NCBI RefSeq assembly: GCF_905171775.1
Contig: NC_053489.1
Location: 140,012,642 to 140,076,641 of the forward strand
DNA from: Rana temporaria
Taxonomy: Eukaryota; Chordata; Amphibia; Anura; Ranidae
Reading direction: 5' to 3'
DNA: 64,000 nucleotides
Below the pieces are notes generated by a model. It searched no databases and had not been told where the DNA came from. It worked only from the letters and a program-made list of their open reading frames with translations. The position numbers and the translations under genes were made by a program. This document shows, in pieces, positions 39,285 to 50,744 of the stretch. Every line of letters starts with the position of its first letter. The first letter of the stretch is position 1.

Positions 39285-39919
39285 TTAACCACTCGACTTC
39301 AGGCATCCGCTACAGGCATCATTCAGATATCACCGTCTTCTGCCGGCGATTCTGTGCACGATAAGAACGATCATAGCGGCAGTTCCGCCTCTTGATCGTT
39401 CTTATCTCCGGGCTCTCCCGTGCCATCGGGGGCCCGGAGAACAAATCGGCCGGCGCCGGCTCACGAAGATAGAAATTACATCTCTATCACCGTCGGAGGC
39501 CCGGGCATGACGTCACAACGTACTTCCGGGTACCTGGAAGTAAACAAAGCCGCAATCGTGGCTGTCGGCATGAGATCAGTGATTTTTTTTTTTTTTTGAT
39601 TTTTTTTTCACACGATCTCATGCTTTCAAGCCTGGAGGAGAGATGTGGAGTCTTATTGACCCCACATCTCTCCATAAAGAGGACCTGTCACAGTGATTCC
39701 TATTACAAGGGTTGTGATAAAAAAAAACCTACTCGGCGTAACATCATCTTTCACATTACACAAAAATATTGGGCTAACTTTACTGTTTTGTTGTTTTTTT
39801 AATTCATGAAACTGTCCCCCCCCCCCCCCAAAAAAAAGGCGTTTGAAAAATGATTGCGCAAATACTGTGCGAGGGGGAAAAAAAAGTTATTCCCTAGGGT
39901 GTCTGTTAAAAAAAAAAAA

Positions 39920-39952
<33 letters not shown>

Positions 39953-40042
39953 GAGGGTTCTGATTAATTTTCTAGCAAACAAATTGTGATTTTTGCATGA
40001 AGGAGAGAAGTGCCAGAATAGGCCCGGTGGACAAGTGGTTAA
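39285..40042. mobile_element. ~760-bp TTAA element
   Basis: Starts TTAACCACTCGACTTCAGGC and ends GGTGGACAAGTGGTTAA, with TTAACCACT inverted at both ends. The interior has the GATCGTTCTTATC hairpin, a palindromic AGAGATGTGGAG/CTCCACATCTCT pair near 39650 and a (TG)n run near 39930. No transposase. Confidence 0.75.
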
Positions 40043-40649
40043 AGTACATCTGCAGCCAGACTGTGGACATATAAGTAAATATTTTTAGAGCTGAACTCCT
40101 ACTACAAAGTGTTTTGTGAATAGAGGATGGGCAGATGAATTACAGTCAACTTCTCCAATCACAGAACACTTTGCATTCTAGGAAAGAATACAACAAGTTC
40201 TATGAATGGAGAAGGCGGGTGGTAGGCAAAACTAGCAGCGTCTGATATTTAACCCCTGTAGTGCCAGAAGATCCGGGCTGTGGGGAGAAGATTTCTACAC
40301 TGCAACATCCAGCCCAACATTGTATACACTTCATTTGAAGTAGGTTATGTTCCCTAATGCTGCAAAAATAAAAATATACAGGCAGTAAAAGACATTCTCT
40401 ATTGTAAGGGCTCATGCACATAACTATATCTGTACAGTGTATTTCCCTGCCAGGGTCCCCACTAGTGCTGAGTACAGCTGCCTATTGAAGTAATTCCCTG
40501 TATGCAATTACACGCTTGTATACGTGCGTATACATACATACACAAATTTCTGCATCAAGACTTGAATGCCCTTCACATATGTGTTTATACAGCTACTGAA
40601 ATGTGAACTTTAGTCAAAATAGTAAAGCGTTTGTTAACCTCCAAAAAAA
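40043..40649. other. No gene recognised
   Basis: Repeat-like and unique DNA without protein-like frames. GGGCTCATGCACATAAC near 40410 resembles a MITE end. Confidence 0.4.
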
Positions 40650-41244
40650 AAACTCTTAAGAACTGCCGCATGACGATATACGTCATACGTCAACAGAATA
40701 GCACGCTGGACACAAGGGCGTAGGAGGTACGTCCACTTAAAGATCCCAGCCGTGGGTCGCGCTCGCGACCTGGTCCTGAGTTCCGTGACCGCGGGACACC
40801 GACGGCGATCGGGTCACAGAGCTGAAGAACGAGGAGAGGCAAGTGTAAACAAACCTCCCTGTGCTTCCTAGTGATACTGTCACTCATCTACTGTTCCCTG
40901 CCATAGGGAACGACAATCAGTGACATACACGCCGTACCACGCCCCCACACAATAAGAATCACACTTGACCCCTTCAGTGCCCCCTACAGGTTAACACCGT
41001 TACTGCCAGTGTCATTTTCACAGTAATCGGTGCATTTTTATAGCAGTATCGCTGTAAAAATGACAATGGTCCCAAAATAGTGTCACGTGTCCGATGTGTG
41101 CGCCATAATGTTACAATCGTGATAAAAATCGCTGATCGCCGCCATTACTAGTAAAAAAAAAAAAAAAAATGCCATAAAACTATCCCCTATTATGTAGACG
41201 CTATAACTTTTGCGCAAACCAATCAATAGACGCTTATTGCGATC
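40650..41244 (-). repeat. Reverse copy of the TTAACCACTT family, truncated
   Basis: Shares CACTGGCAGTAACGG-type, CAATGGTCCCAAAATAG and TTTTGCGCAAACCAATC segments with 34769-35720 in reverse. It is cut at about 41244 before the terminus. Confidence 0.65.
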
Positions 41245-41458
41245 ATAAGTCTCCCACTCTCCCTTACATCACAGTGCACCCCCCTTACCTTATGCTGCTG
41301 CTGGGAAGAAACTGGATGCATTGCTTGAAAGCAGAAAGTAGGAGGAGGACCAGAGGTAGGCAGGAGCTCTCCGGCAGCTGCAGAAGAGGTGCGAGGGCCA
41401 CATGAAATGGCCCGGAGGGCCGGATTCGGCCCGTGGGCCTTGTGTTTGACACCTCTGT
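41245..41458. repeat. Right end of a hAT element
   Basis: Ends GGCCCGTGGGCCTTGTGTTTGACACCTCTG, the CAGAGGTGTCAAACAC-type terminus common in vertebrate hAT elements. The left end was not found. Confidence 0.6.
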
Positions 41459-41533
41459 CTTAAGGCTTCATGTACACGGGACGTTTTTACAACCTCTCTG
41501 GGGCGGTTTAATGTAACGGATAGTAAAGCATGT

Positions 41534-41995
41534 TTAACCACTTAAGCCCCGGACCATATTGCTGGTCAATGACCGGGCCATTTTTTGCGATTCTGCACTG
41601 AGTAGCTTTAACTGACAATTGCGCGGTCGTGCGACGTGGCTCCCAAACAAAATTGGCGTCCTTTTTTCCCCCACAGATAGAGCTTTCTTTTGTTGGTATT
41701 TGATCACTTCTGCAGTTTTTAGTTTTAGCGCTATAAACAAAAATAGAGTGACAATTAAAAAAAAAATGAATATTTGTTTTTAACTTTTTGCTATAATAAA
41801 TATCCCCCAAAAATATATAAAAAAAAATGTTTTTCCTCAGTTTAGGCCGATACGTATTCTTCTACATATTTTTCGTAAAAAAAAAATCGAAATAAGTGTT
41901 TATTAATTGGTTTGTGCAAAAGTTATAGCGTTTACAAAATAGGGGATAGTTTTTATTAATATATGTATATGTATATGTGTATGTGTGTATATATG

Positions 41996-42091
<96 letters not shown>

Positions 42092-42593
42092 TTTACTAGT
42101 AATGACGGCGATGAGCCATTTTTATCGGTACTGCGACATTATGGCGGTCACTTTTGGGACCATTGGCATTTTTATAGCGATCGGTGCTATAAAAATGCAT
42201 TGATTACTATAAAAATGCCACTGGCAGGGAAGGGGTTAACACTAGGGGGCGAGTAAGGGGTTAATTATGTTCCCTGGGTCTGTTCTAACTGAAGGGGGGG
42301 GTGGACTGACTTGGGGAAATGACCGATCGCTGTTCATACATTGTATGAGCATGCGATCCGTCATTTCTCCCCCTGACAGGACCGGGAGCTGTGTGTTTAC
42401 ACACACAGCTCCCGGTTCTCGGGTGATGATCGCGCCTGCCGGGCACGCGCGTCGGTATCGGGGGCGAGCGGGGGGGGGGGGTGCGTGCGCCCACCTATTG
42501 GCTGAACGGCGAGATGATGTATATCTACGTGATCTAGCCCAGCAGAGCCGACCGGCCGCCGTATAACTGCGGTGGCTGGTAGGCAAGCAGTTA
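41534..42593. mobile_element. TTAA element (TTAACCACTT family) with internal (TA)n
   Basis: Starts TTAACCACTTAAGCCCCGGACC and ends GGTAGGCAAGCAGTTAA. Same interior as 34769-35720, plus a TA tract of about 90 bases at 42000-42088 and a poly-G run near 42470. Nested in the MITE at 41464-43656. Confidence 0.85.
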
Positions 42594-42893
42594 AAACGTC
42601 CGTTTTGCTGCGTTCTCATAGAGGCGTTTAAAAAAAAACAAATTGCCAAAAAATGAAAGTCTGTAAACGAAATGCGGCTAAACGTGAGTTACCGCATTTA
42701 GGCGCTTGAAATGCTTGTAAACTGGCTTCTAAACGCATTTTTTGCGTTCCAATAAATGCCTCTAAACTCAACTGCCTAGAAACGACTGTAAATGACCCTG
42801 TGTACATGTACTGATAAGATAACATAGAGGAGAGTTCAGGGGCATTGGTAAAAAAAATGCCCAACTGCTCCTAAATGCCCATTTACCAGCAAC

Positions 42894-43267
42894 TAGGGGT
42901 GTAACGGATCGTCACCGATCCGTGATCCGAACGGGCCACCCCGTTCGGATCGGCACACCCCGCGATCCGCGGAGCGCTCCGGAGCCTAGGCCTAGGAAAG
43001 TCCCCGGCTTCGGCCTAGCTCCGGAGCGGCGGCCAGTCTGCTTGCCAGAGCCCAGCGTGACACGCCTCCCCGGGGAGGCGTGTCACGCTGTGCACTGGGC
43101 TCTAGCAAGCTGAATGGGAATGTTAGCAGTGAAGCACTGGTGTGAGAGGAGGGGGGGGAAAGGGGGAAAAAAGAGCACAATAGCAATTCACAGGGGTGGA
43201 TTAAAGAGGAAGCAGGTGAGGCTGTTTGGGACTTAAAGTACAATCTTGATGTTTTTACAGCAAAAAA

Positions 43268-43324
<57 letters not shown>

Positions 43325-43633
43325 TTTTGCTGTAAAAACATCAAGATTGTACTTTAAGTCCCAAACAGCCTCACCTGCTTCCTCTTTAATCCACCCCTGT
43401 GAGTTGCTATTGTGCTCTTTTTTCGGATCAGCAAAAAAAAAAAAAAAGGTTCCTTTTTTTTAATTGGTCCAAAAAAAAAAATATATTATTTTAATATATA
43501 TATTTTTTTTTTTTTGGACCAATGAAAAAACTGACCCTTTTTTTTTTTTTGCTGATCCGAAAATGATCCGATCCGTGACTCCTGATCCGAGGATCGATCC
43601 GATCCGTGAGTTTTTTGATCCGTTGCACCCCTA
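42894..43633. mobile_element. hAT element with nested hairpins, 740 bp
   Basis: Starts TAGGGGTGTAACGGATC and ends GATCCGTTGCACCCCTA. Perfect 8-bp duplication CCAGCAAC at 42886-42893 and 43634-43641. Inside is a ~270-bp hairpin (43165-43430) with a (TA)n loop, then a second hairpin (43423-43558) bounded by CGGATCAGCAAAAAA and TTTTTTGCTGATCCG. Non-coding. Confidence 0.93.
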
Positions 43634-43659
43634 CCAGCAACAGTGTACATGAGGCCTAA

Positions 43660-44035
43660 TACGGTAGGACCCGATACCCTTCTGTTATGCGGAGAGGAAA
43701 TCTAGCTCAAGCAGGTGGAGGGAAGTAGTAGTAACAGAAATGACTGAGAAGTGGGAGAGACTTGGTAGTGGAGAGGGTACATTTAGCACAGAGAAGCTGC
43801 AATAGTAAATTGCATTCCATAAAATGTATAGAGAGATTGGGGGTCCTCCCACAGCTAGATCATTGTGGATATTTGTACATAAAACCAAAGAGCATTATAT
43901 TTTCCCTGAGGGTTTGCTTTGAAAGTACTGTAGAAGGAAAAGACTGGCCCCCTATATTGTAGGTGTTTATTTTATATACATGTACTGTAACTGTTCATTT
44001 GTGTCTTCCCTCAAGCATAGAGAGGGGGTTGTGCT
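43660..44035. other. No gene recognised
   Basis: Low-complexity and apparently unique DNA without protein-like frames or RNA genes. Confidence 0.4.
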
Positions 44036-44038
44036 TAA

Positions 44039-44423
44039 GGCCCCTTTCACACGTGCGGACCGTATGTCCGCATTTTCATCCATTCGTTGCTGATGAAAAA
44101 GGGACATACATTGGTCCCTATGTGATTGCGGGTGTCAGCGGATGACCATCTGCTGACACCCGTAATCACCCGCCTCCGCAAAATCGGACGGAAGAAAATC
44201 CGATTTTTCTTCCATCTGGCGGATCGAATTGGGTGAACACGGACATACGGTTCGTGTTCATCCCATCCCCCAACAGGGGAGAGCGGAGGAAAGACAGGGC
44301 GGTCCCTGCACAGTGTGCGGGGACCGCCCTGTCAGCTCAGCGGGGATTTTACGGAGGATCCCAGCTGAGCTGTACGGACACACGGGGCGGATCATTACTG
44401 ATCCGCCCCGTGTGAAAGGGCCC
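44039..44423. mobile_element. PIF/Harbinger-like MITE, TAA TSD
   Basis: Starts GGCCCCTTTCACACGTGCGG and ends CCGTGTGAAAGGGCCC. TAA flanks both sides (44036-44038 and 44424-44426). It contains an internal hairpin GGGCGGTCCCTGCACAG/GGGGACCGCCC. Non-coding. Confidence 0.82.
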
Positions 44424-44426
44424 TAA

Positions 44427-44769
44427 GCCTTCAAGCAATGTCAACACACAACATTGTCATTCTGTCAAGGCAATTTTAAGCATTTTTGTGAATAAAGATC
44501 ACTGCAAAGTGTTCCAAAGATGAAAAACAAAGGATCACTTTGGGGGTTTAGTGATATGTCCAAATACATTTGTAGGCATAAACGGTGTCAAGGGCTTTGT
44601 GCTTGACCAAGAGTGAAATAGTCAGATTTCACAGGCGGCATGCGTGTTCCTTTCAGTGGTTCTAACAGGCAGGACAGCCAGCCACCTACTTCTCCCTGTA
44701 CCTACTGTAGATACAGGGAAAGCATTCTCTTGAAGTTAAAGCTGAACTCCAGTCACAAAAAAGGTAATT
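44427..44769. other. No gene recognised
   Basis: Short unique or worn repeat DNA between MITEs. No protein-like frame and no convincing splice-flanked exon. Confidence 0.4.
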
Positions 44770-45163
44770 TTAAAGTGGTTGTAAACCCCTCCTTACAACT
44801 TGCACCTACAGGTAAGCCTAGATTAAGGCTTACCTGTAGGTGCAAGAAATATCTACTTAACCTACACAGTTAAGGAGATTTTTGCAGTAAGAAATGATGG
44901 GGGTTAATGCCGTAATCCTTCGCATTGGGGGGAATCGGCTGGTGCCGCGCGCATGCCAGTCACAGCGCCGGAATGGCGATACAAGCAAAAAGCTCGGAGG
45001 AGACATGGCGGTGGAGGGGACCAAGGAGAACTTCAGGGGCTTCGATCTCAGGTAAGTCCATCATAATGAGCTAGTATGCTATGCATACTAGCTCATTATG
45101 ACTTTCTCTTGCAGGGTTTTTAAAAAAAGAATAATAATGTTTGAGGGTTTACTTCCTCTTTAA
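44770..45163. mobile_element. TTAA-target MITE
   Basis: Starts TTAAAGTGGTTGTAAACCC and ends GAGGGTTTACTTCCTCTTTAA. Two internal hairpins: ACCTACAGGTAAGCCTAGA/TTAAGGCTTACCTGTAGGT near 44820 and AATGAGCTAGTATGC/GCATACTAGCTCATT near 45080. Non-coding. Confidence 0.82.
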
Positions 45164-45257
45164 AAAAGATATGCCGTGGTACTTTGACTCAAGGGACATA
45201 TAGTCCTAAGGAGGGGGCTTCAGGGGAATTCTATGCTGATGTTTCATTACCGTGCTC

Positions 45258-46159
45258 CTAAAGCTGCACAATTCTGGCTAAAATGAGAATTGCGATTTTC
45301 TTGATTAGAATAAAGATCACGATTCTTGTGGCGTAACATCTTTCACATTGTACAAAAAAAAAACTGGGCTAACTTTACTGTTTTTTTTTTTTTTTTTTTT
45401 TTTTTATATCAACGTATATTTTTGGAAAAAATACTGTGTTTTGAAAGACCACATCACAAACACAGTGTGACTCAAAATATTTTAACAACCCCCATTTTTA
45501 TTCTCTAGGGTCTCTGATGTCAGCATCCCAGTCTTCAGGTCAGCTGTCGTGTGCAGCCACTGCCATTCCTGGTAAGGAAACCCAGAAGTGAAGCCTTTCG
45601 GCTTCACGGCTGGTTCCCTATTACACATGCGTAAAGCTTGCTGCACTTTCTAATTGGTCCGGCGGTGAAGAGAGGGGAGCTGAACTTCAGAGAGACCGGG
45701 CCAAAGTGCCAAAGGTGGCACTGGAGGGGGGGGGGAACACACGGATAAGTGGAAGTGCCACTTTTGAGTGGAACTCTGCTTTAAGTGGTTAAACTGCCCT
45801 CATTTACAGATGGAAGTTAATTCCTTTGCTCTAAAACCGTGGTCTCTAAACTGGGGGCCAGATGCCGCTCTATACTTGCCTTTACCTGGCCCTTGGGGCA
45901 CTATTAACCCACTGATAGACACTATTCTGCCAACTGAATTTGTCCCTTTGTTTAGAAAGTTTGGAGACCCTTGCTCTAAAAAAAATTGCAATGTTTCACT
46001 TTATCTTGCCTGAGCAATGTTGTGATAAACTTTTTTTATTTTTTGACAGCCGGCTTGAGCAGAGAACTCTCTGCACTGAATCAAGGAAATGTTGTGTTAA
46101 GGTCACGAGGGGCCTGAATCGCGATCTCGATTCTGTAACGATTATTGGTTCAGCTCTAC
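45258..46159. mobile_element. Longer copy of the 6-bp-TSD DNA transposon
   Basis: Left end CTAAAGCTGCACAATTCTGG and right end GGTTCAGCTCTAC. GTGCTC lies directly on both sides (45252-45257 and 46160-46165). The first ~110 bases follow the element at 9422 closely. Its interior is longer and contains a hAT insertion at 45837-45973. No transposase frame. Confidence 0.78.
45837..45973. mobile_element. Short hAT MITE nested in the 6-bp-TSD element
   Basis: Ends CCGTGGTCTCTAAACT and AGTTTGGAGACCCTTG, worn forms of the 31775-32064 termini. Flanked by CTCTAAAA (45829-45836 and 45974-45981), a target very similar to that copy's CTCTAGAA. Confidence 0.85.
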
Positions 46160-46299
46160 GTGCTCCCCAACTGGATGTTCGGGGAAGCAGCAGAGACCAA
46201 GCCAGAGGCTACTCTAGTAAGTACACCTGACCTAAGTCTTTCTGCATTTTTTTTTTTTTTTACGTGTCCTCTGCTGTGTTTTTCGTTTCTAGCCGCCCC

Positions 46300-47115
46300 C
46301 TCACGATCGCTCCCCGGAGCTGAAGAACGGGGAGAGCCGTGTGTAAACACGGCTTCCCCGTGCTTCACTGTGGCCGCTGCATCGATCGTGTCATCCCTTT
46401 TTATAGGGGGACACAATCGATGACGTCAGTCCTACAGCCACACCCCACTACAGTTGTAAACACACACTAGGTGAACACTAACTCCTACAGCGCCACCTGT
46501 GGTTAACTCCCAAACTGCAACTGTCATTTTTCACAATAAACAATGCAATTTAAATGCATTTTTTGCTGTGAAAATGACAATGGTCCCAAAAATGTGTCAA
46601 AATTGTCCGAAGTGTCCGCCATAATGTCGCAGTCACGAAAAAAATCGCTGATTGCCGCCATTAGTAATAAAAACATTTTTTTTTGATAAAAATGCAATAA
46701 AACTATCCCCTATTTTGTAAACGCTATACATTTTGCGCAAACCAACCGATAAACGCTTATTGGGATTTTTTTTTTTTTTTACCAAAAATATGTAGAATAC
46801 AAATCGGCCTAAACTGATGGAAAAAAAATGTTGTTTTATATATTTTTGGGGGATATTTATTATAGAAAAAAGTACAAAATATTGCATTTTTTTCCAAAAC
46901 TGTTGCTCTATCTTTGTTTATAGCGCAAAAAATTAAAACCGCAGAGGTGATCAAATACCACCAAAAGAAAGCTCTATTTGTGGGAAAAAAAGGATGCCAA
47001 TTTTGTTTGGGAGCCACGTCGCACAACCGTGCAATTGTCAAAGCGACGCAGTGCCGAATCGCAAAACCTGGCCTGGGCCTTTAGTTGCCTAAAGGTCCGG
47101 GGCTTAAGTGGTTAA
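46300..47115 (-). mobile_element. Reverse copy of the TTAACCACTT family
   Basis: The right end GGTCCGGGGCTTAAGTGGTTAA at 47115 is the inverse of the family's left end. The interior cassettes GGTGATCAAATACCACC and TTTTGTTTGGGAGCCACG are present in reverse. The hairpin CGTGTGTAAACACGG lies near 46340. The far terminus is not clear. Confidence 0.72.
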
Positions 47116-47284
47116 AACATAATTAAAGCTTTTTGATGGAAACTTTTAGCTAGACATTTTCTATTTAATTATTTGAATAAAACTTATTTGTGTGTGAAAT
47201 ATATAATATTGCAATTTTATATATAATATATATTTTTATTTTTTTGTATAGTGTAATGGTTTTATTTTCTGTTTTTTGTAACAG
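47116..47284. other. AT-rich DNA with polypyrimidine tract before candidate exon
   Basis: Unique-looking AT-rich DNA ending in TTTATTTTCTGTTTTTTGTAACAG, a good 3' splice-site context. Confidence 0.4.
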
Positions 47285-47418
47285 GACTATGGAGCCATGC
47301 CTGTCCCCTCCAGACATCTGAAGCTGCTGGTAGGAAGTGCTCTGCCTGGAGCACATGCAGTGTGATGAATATCCCGCTCAGAAATTGTGGAGTGACAACA
47401 GAAGAAGGGAGTCTTCAA
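47285..47418 (+). other. Candidate internal exon of an unidentified host gene
   Basis: 134 bases between a strong acceptor (TTTTTTGTAACAG|GAC) and a strong donor (TTCAA|GTGAGTAC). One frame is open throughout, starting after two bases (L-W-S-H-A-C-P-L-Q...E-E-G-S-L-Q), phase 2 in and phase 0 out. It also contains an ATG at 47364 that could open a coding exon. I do not recognise the peptide. The DNA is not a repeat seen elsewhere here. It could equally be a non-coding RNA exon or chance. Confidence 0.35.
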
Positions 47419-48764
47419 GTGAGTACAGTTTTCTGCACTGTAAAAATTGAATATGTGCACCCTGCCCTCTGCATCAGAAATTATCATAGAGCAGCATGCC
47501 TTACATGTTACAAAGCAGTCTTCTTTTTCTCTGTGCTCAAATACAACCTGGCCTGATATGCTGGACTTGGGACAGGAAATGGCCATGGAGAATATTGGAG
47601 GACTCTGCTTTCAACTTGACACAAGTGCCAAATGGACTTCTGTTCCCTGCCTTAGGCATAGTGCATGTTATTTTTTATTATTATTATTAGTGGGAATGCT
47701 CAATAGTATTGTTGTTCGTTTTTTTTATTATTCTTTATTTTAATTTTATTCCGTACGTTTTTTGGCTTTGCGTAACTTCTGCATACTTTAAGCTATTAAG
47801 ACCATTCAACTTTTAAATTGTTCAGCTAATGATGGGACTTCAACTTTTTTTCTACTATTTATACTTTTTAAAATATTAAGCTTCAAGACACTTTTTATTT
47901 TTTTTTTATTTTTTTAACATTGAAGTCAATCTTGTTCCGCTACCAAAAGTTTCAGCTCTTTCATACTTTCATCTACATACGCCAAACTTTAAAATGTTCA
48001 CAACATATTCAGCTATCTGGCTATATCTTTTCAGTTTGATATCTTTTACAGTTTTTGTGAAAAACCTGTTAAGTTTAATGATCTTTTCAGGACATTTTAT
48101 CGATTTTAAACAGGGTGTCTATGGCTGGTTAGAGTGGATGATGTCATCGCTACAGCACAGAGCTTTAAAAAAAATGATCTTTGTTCCTTCTCTATAAATT
48201 GCTCTCAGGCCCACAAGATCTACTTGTCATACACAATGTATACATCAAAACGTAGGTATTTTTGTCTATTTTCAGGCAATGTGCTCAGTTTTGTGATACA
48301 CCTTTTACTTTTGGGTGGTTGAGCTTCCAAATGACAAGAGTTTCACACTTTCTTCCGTTAACTTTCCTGTATAAAATTCTTCACATTTCCCAGCGAAAAG
48401 CACAGAGAACTTATTTTTTAAATCGCTGACGTGCCCACATTTTTAAGTTTATCAACATAAATTTCATACCGATACGTTCACAAAGGCCGTGCGTCTCTCA
48501 CAGTGAAGTCGCTATTTCGATAGCATGTATTGTTGTGGATTTATTAAGGCTTGTTTGAAGGGTTCTCTCACTCATTAGATGTGGGGATTAATGATCAAAG
48601 AGAGGCTTTATAAGTACTGAAGGAACATAGCTTGTATGTCCTAAAGATAGTGTAGTGGTTATGGTGAATGGCTTTGGTGCGGGCTTAGCAATTCAGCTAT
48701 TCAGCATTCCCACGCATTTTCTGTAGTAAATGCATTTTCTAGTTATTGTACAGGATTTATATAG
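47419..48764. other. ~1.3 kb mostly unique DNA, no gene recognised
   Basis: AT-rich with many short interrupted frames. Several stretches (CTTTGGTGCGGGCTTAGC near 48673) have the feel of an interspersed repeat but could not be classified. Confidence 0.4.
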
Positions 48765-48985
48765 CGCCAACAGTTTGCGCAGCGCTTTACAACATCAGGG
48801 AAGACAGTACAATCACAATACAATTCAATACAGGAGGGATCAAAGGGCCCTGCCCGTTAGAGCTCACAGTCTAGAAGGGAGGATCAAGTGGAGCAACGGG
48901 TAGTAGCTGTGGGGATGATCAGATTGTCAAAATGAAAATACAGTTATTGGGTGTGGGTAGGATAGGCTTCTCTGAAGAGGAGAGT
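48765..48985 (+). repeat. Common frog interspersed repeat (TATATAGCGCCAACAG)
   Basis: Contains TTTATATAGCGCCAACAGTT, GCGCAGCGCTTTACAACA and GAGCTCACAGTCTAGAAGGG in order, a combination that I recognise as a frequent frog repeat. A worn piece is at about 10340-10440. Whether it is a SINE or a LINE tail cannot be decided here. Confidence 0.65.
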
Positions 48986-49510
48986 TTTCAGGGATCCTCT
49001 AAAAGCCAATAGAGAAAATAATGTCCTGTATGGCTTGTAATATGAGTAAATGCAGTGCATGAAGAAAAAAATATTTTTAATATCAGAGGAATTCTATTAT
49101 TTTTGAGGGTATATTGACAGTTTATTATGGTTTGTGGTTTTGTGAATAAAGGCTTGTGCATATGAATAAGCACCTTTAAAATCTTTATAACCTTAAAAAG
49201 GCCTGTTAAGTAAAAAGTACAGGGATCTTTACTGGTATATCAGATTAATGGGCTGCTTTTAATGGCCAATAAATGTGTGAAAACAGCATGGGATGAAGGG
49301 ACCAAGGGATGCAGAGTGTGGGACTTTAATTAAAGATTCTTTGGGGTTCAGGCACATATTGCAAGTAGAAGTCAAATGTAGCATCCTATGCAGTCCTACA
49401 GACTCCATTTCATTACGGGCCGCATCAGCATTATGGCTGCCCTCAAGGGGCTGGTTGCTCCTGTAAAACTGTGTTTGTTTTTCTTTTCTTTCTTTTTTTC
49501 TCCCCTCATC
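48986..49510. other. No gene recognised
   Basis: AT-rich unique DNA ahead of the DIRS fragment. No credible coding frame. Confidence 0.4.
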
Positions 49511-50300
49511 TTTCAGGACAGCACTTGGAGAGAGCGCAGCTCCACCCATTTCCCAGGAAACACTGCAGTCATTACTTTAAATCCCACCTCCTTCCACCAT
49601 GGCCTCAGTTGTAGTGTTTTCTCCGGCCATGGTGGAAGCGCTGCAGGGAACCAGGGGTGTGCTGTACTCTCTCCAGGTGGAGGTGGCTGGGGCATACCTG
49701 CGGTCGGTTGTTTTTTTCTTGGAGGCTGACCCAACATCCCCCCTGAGGGGTGGGGGATGTTCTGGTGCTTGCCCCTTCTCGGGTCCGGCGAGGACAGAGG
49801 CTGCCGGAGGTGACGCTCCCGTAGGCCGGGCATGGTGAGCTGATGGAGGTAGCCGAGTGCTTCTTCCGGGCTTACGGTGGTCCGGTCCGAGTGGCAGGTG
49901 ATGTCACTGCCGGTGGGGGCAGAACTTCCGGCGGCTTCCGGTTCCAGACGCTGGAGCGCAGAAGGGGAGGCGGCCTCGGTGGTGCACTTCCGGTCCTCGC
50001 AGCGTCGAGAATGACCGGGAAAGTTCAAATAGAACTGCTGGATTCTGGAAGATGGAGCCAGAAGATACAGCGGAGGTGGCGGGAGCAGGAGCCACAAGCA
50101 CCAGCCCGGCCCAGGTAGGAGAGACAGCGTTTTTCAAAGCTGCCTGGGTTATGTATGTTGTGTCCCTCCTGTTGCCCCCTTAGGGGGAGGGGAGCCTGCT
50201 TCACACTCTCAGGTTACGTCTCTGTGTTTTTTTTTTTTTTTCCGTTTTTCGTTAGTGCACCCTCTGAGCAACCCAGGGAGATGCTTTCCTCCTTTAGGAA
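49511..50300 (+). mobile_element. DIRS element, 5' end only (copy C)
   Basis: CTTTCAGGACAGCACTTGGA at 49511 and the following ~110 bases match the DIRS-A left terminal repeat with differences. A GC-rich leader of DIRS-A type and a homologous gag exon 1 follow. The copy is cut at about 50300, where a LINE tail begins, so RT and recombinase are absent. Confidence 0.85.
50052..50114 (+). CDS. gag: DIRS-C gag, exon 1
   Basis: ATG opens 21 codons (M-E-P-E-D-T-A-E-V-A-G-A-G-A-T-S-T-S-P-A-Q) ending at CAG|GTAGGA. It aligns with the 20-codon exon of DIRS-A (shared M-E start, A-G-A, S-T, A-Q end) and uses the donor at the same codon boundary. Exon 2 is lost with the rest of the element. Confidence 0.65.
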
Positions 50301-50318
50301 GTAACTGGAAGATACTTT

Positions 50319-50710
50319 TCAGTCATTCCGTTCCTTTCTAGACCAACGTCCGGTTGGTCGCAGAATGCGATTGGGGTTATGGGCTTTTATTTTTTCGTAT
50401 AGATATTGGGGGGCGTTGCCTTGAATACACTTATGCATTAGGCAGAGTGAAGGTGAGATTGATTCCCATGTTTTTTTGCCAGTCACTAATCGAGCGGCCG
50501 TATTTTGGACGACTTGCAGACGAGTGATTTGGTATTTGGGGAGTCCGAGATAGAGGGCATTCGCATAGTCCAGTCTGGAATTAATGATTGTTCTTACCAC
50601 GACTGCCATGTCCTCTTTCGGGATAAAGGGAGTGAGTCTGCGTAGTAGGCGCAGCAGATGGTGCGATCCGATGACTACTGACCCTATTTGTGCATCCATT
50701 GTCATGTTGG
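50319..50710 (-). pseudogene. CR1/L2-like LINE reverse transcriptase tail
   Basis: On the minus strand the frame encodes LLRLLRRLTPFIP, VVRTIINSRLDYANALYLGLP and LQVVQNTAARLVTG, the conserved C-terminal stretch of Jockey/CR1/L2-type RTs, then a short tail. It is heavily 5'-truncated. The upstream part of the same open frame (to 50879) comes from a different repeat and is not LINE. Confidence 0.85.
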
Positions 50711-50744
50711 TGGGCACTGATGTGCCACGGACAGGCTGCACCCC

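Larger units (their letters stand above)
41464..43656. mobile_element. PIF/Harbinger-like MITE carrying two younger insertions
   Basis: Starts GGCTTCATGTACACGGGACG and ends CAGTGTACATGAGGCC. TAA flanks both sides (41461-41463 and 43657-43659). Inside sit a TTAA element (41534-42593) and a hAT element (42894-43633). Removing them leaves a short MITE of about 390 bases with GTTTAGAGGC-like symmetric interior. Confidence 0.82.

Noticed and set aside
49513..50097. 194-codon minus-strand frame
   Set aside because: Antisense of the DIRS-C leader; GC-rich and without homologous frame in DIRS-A.
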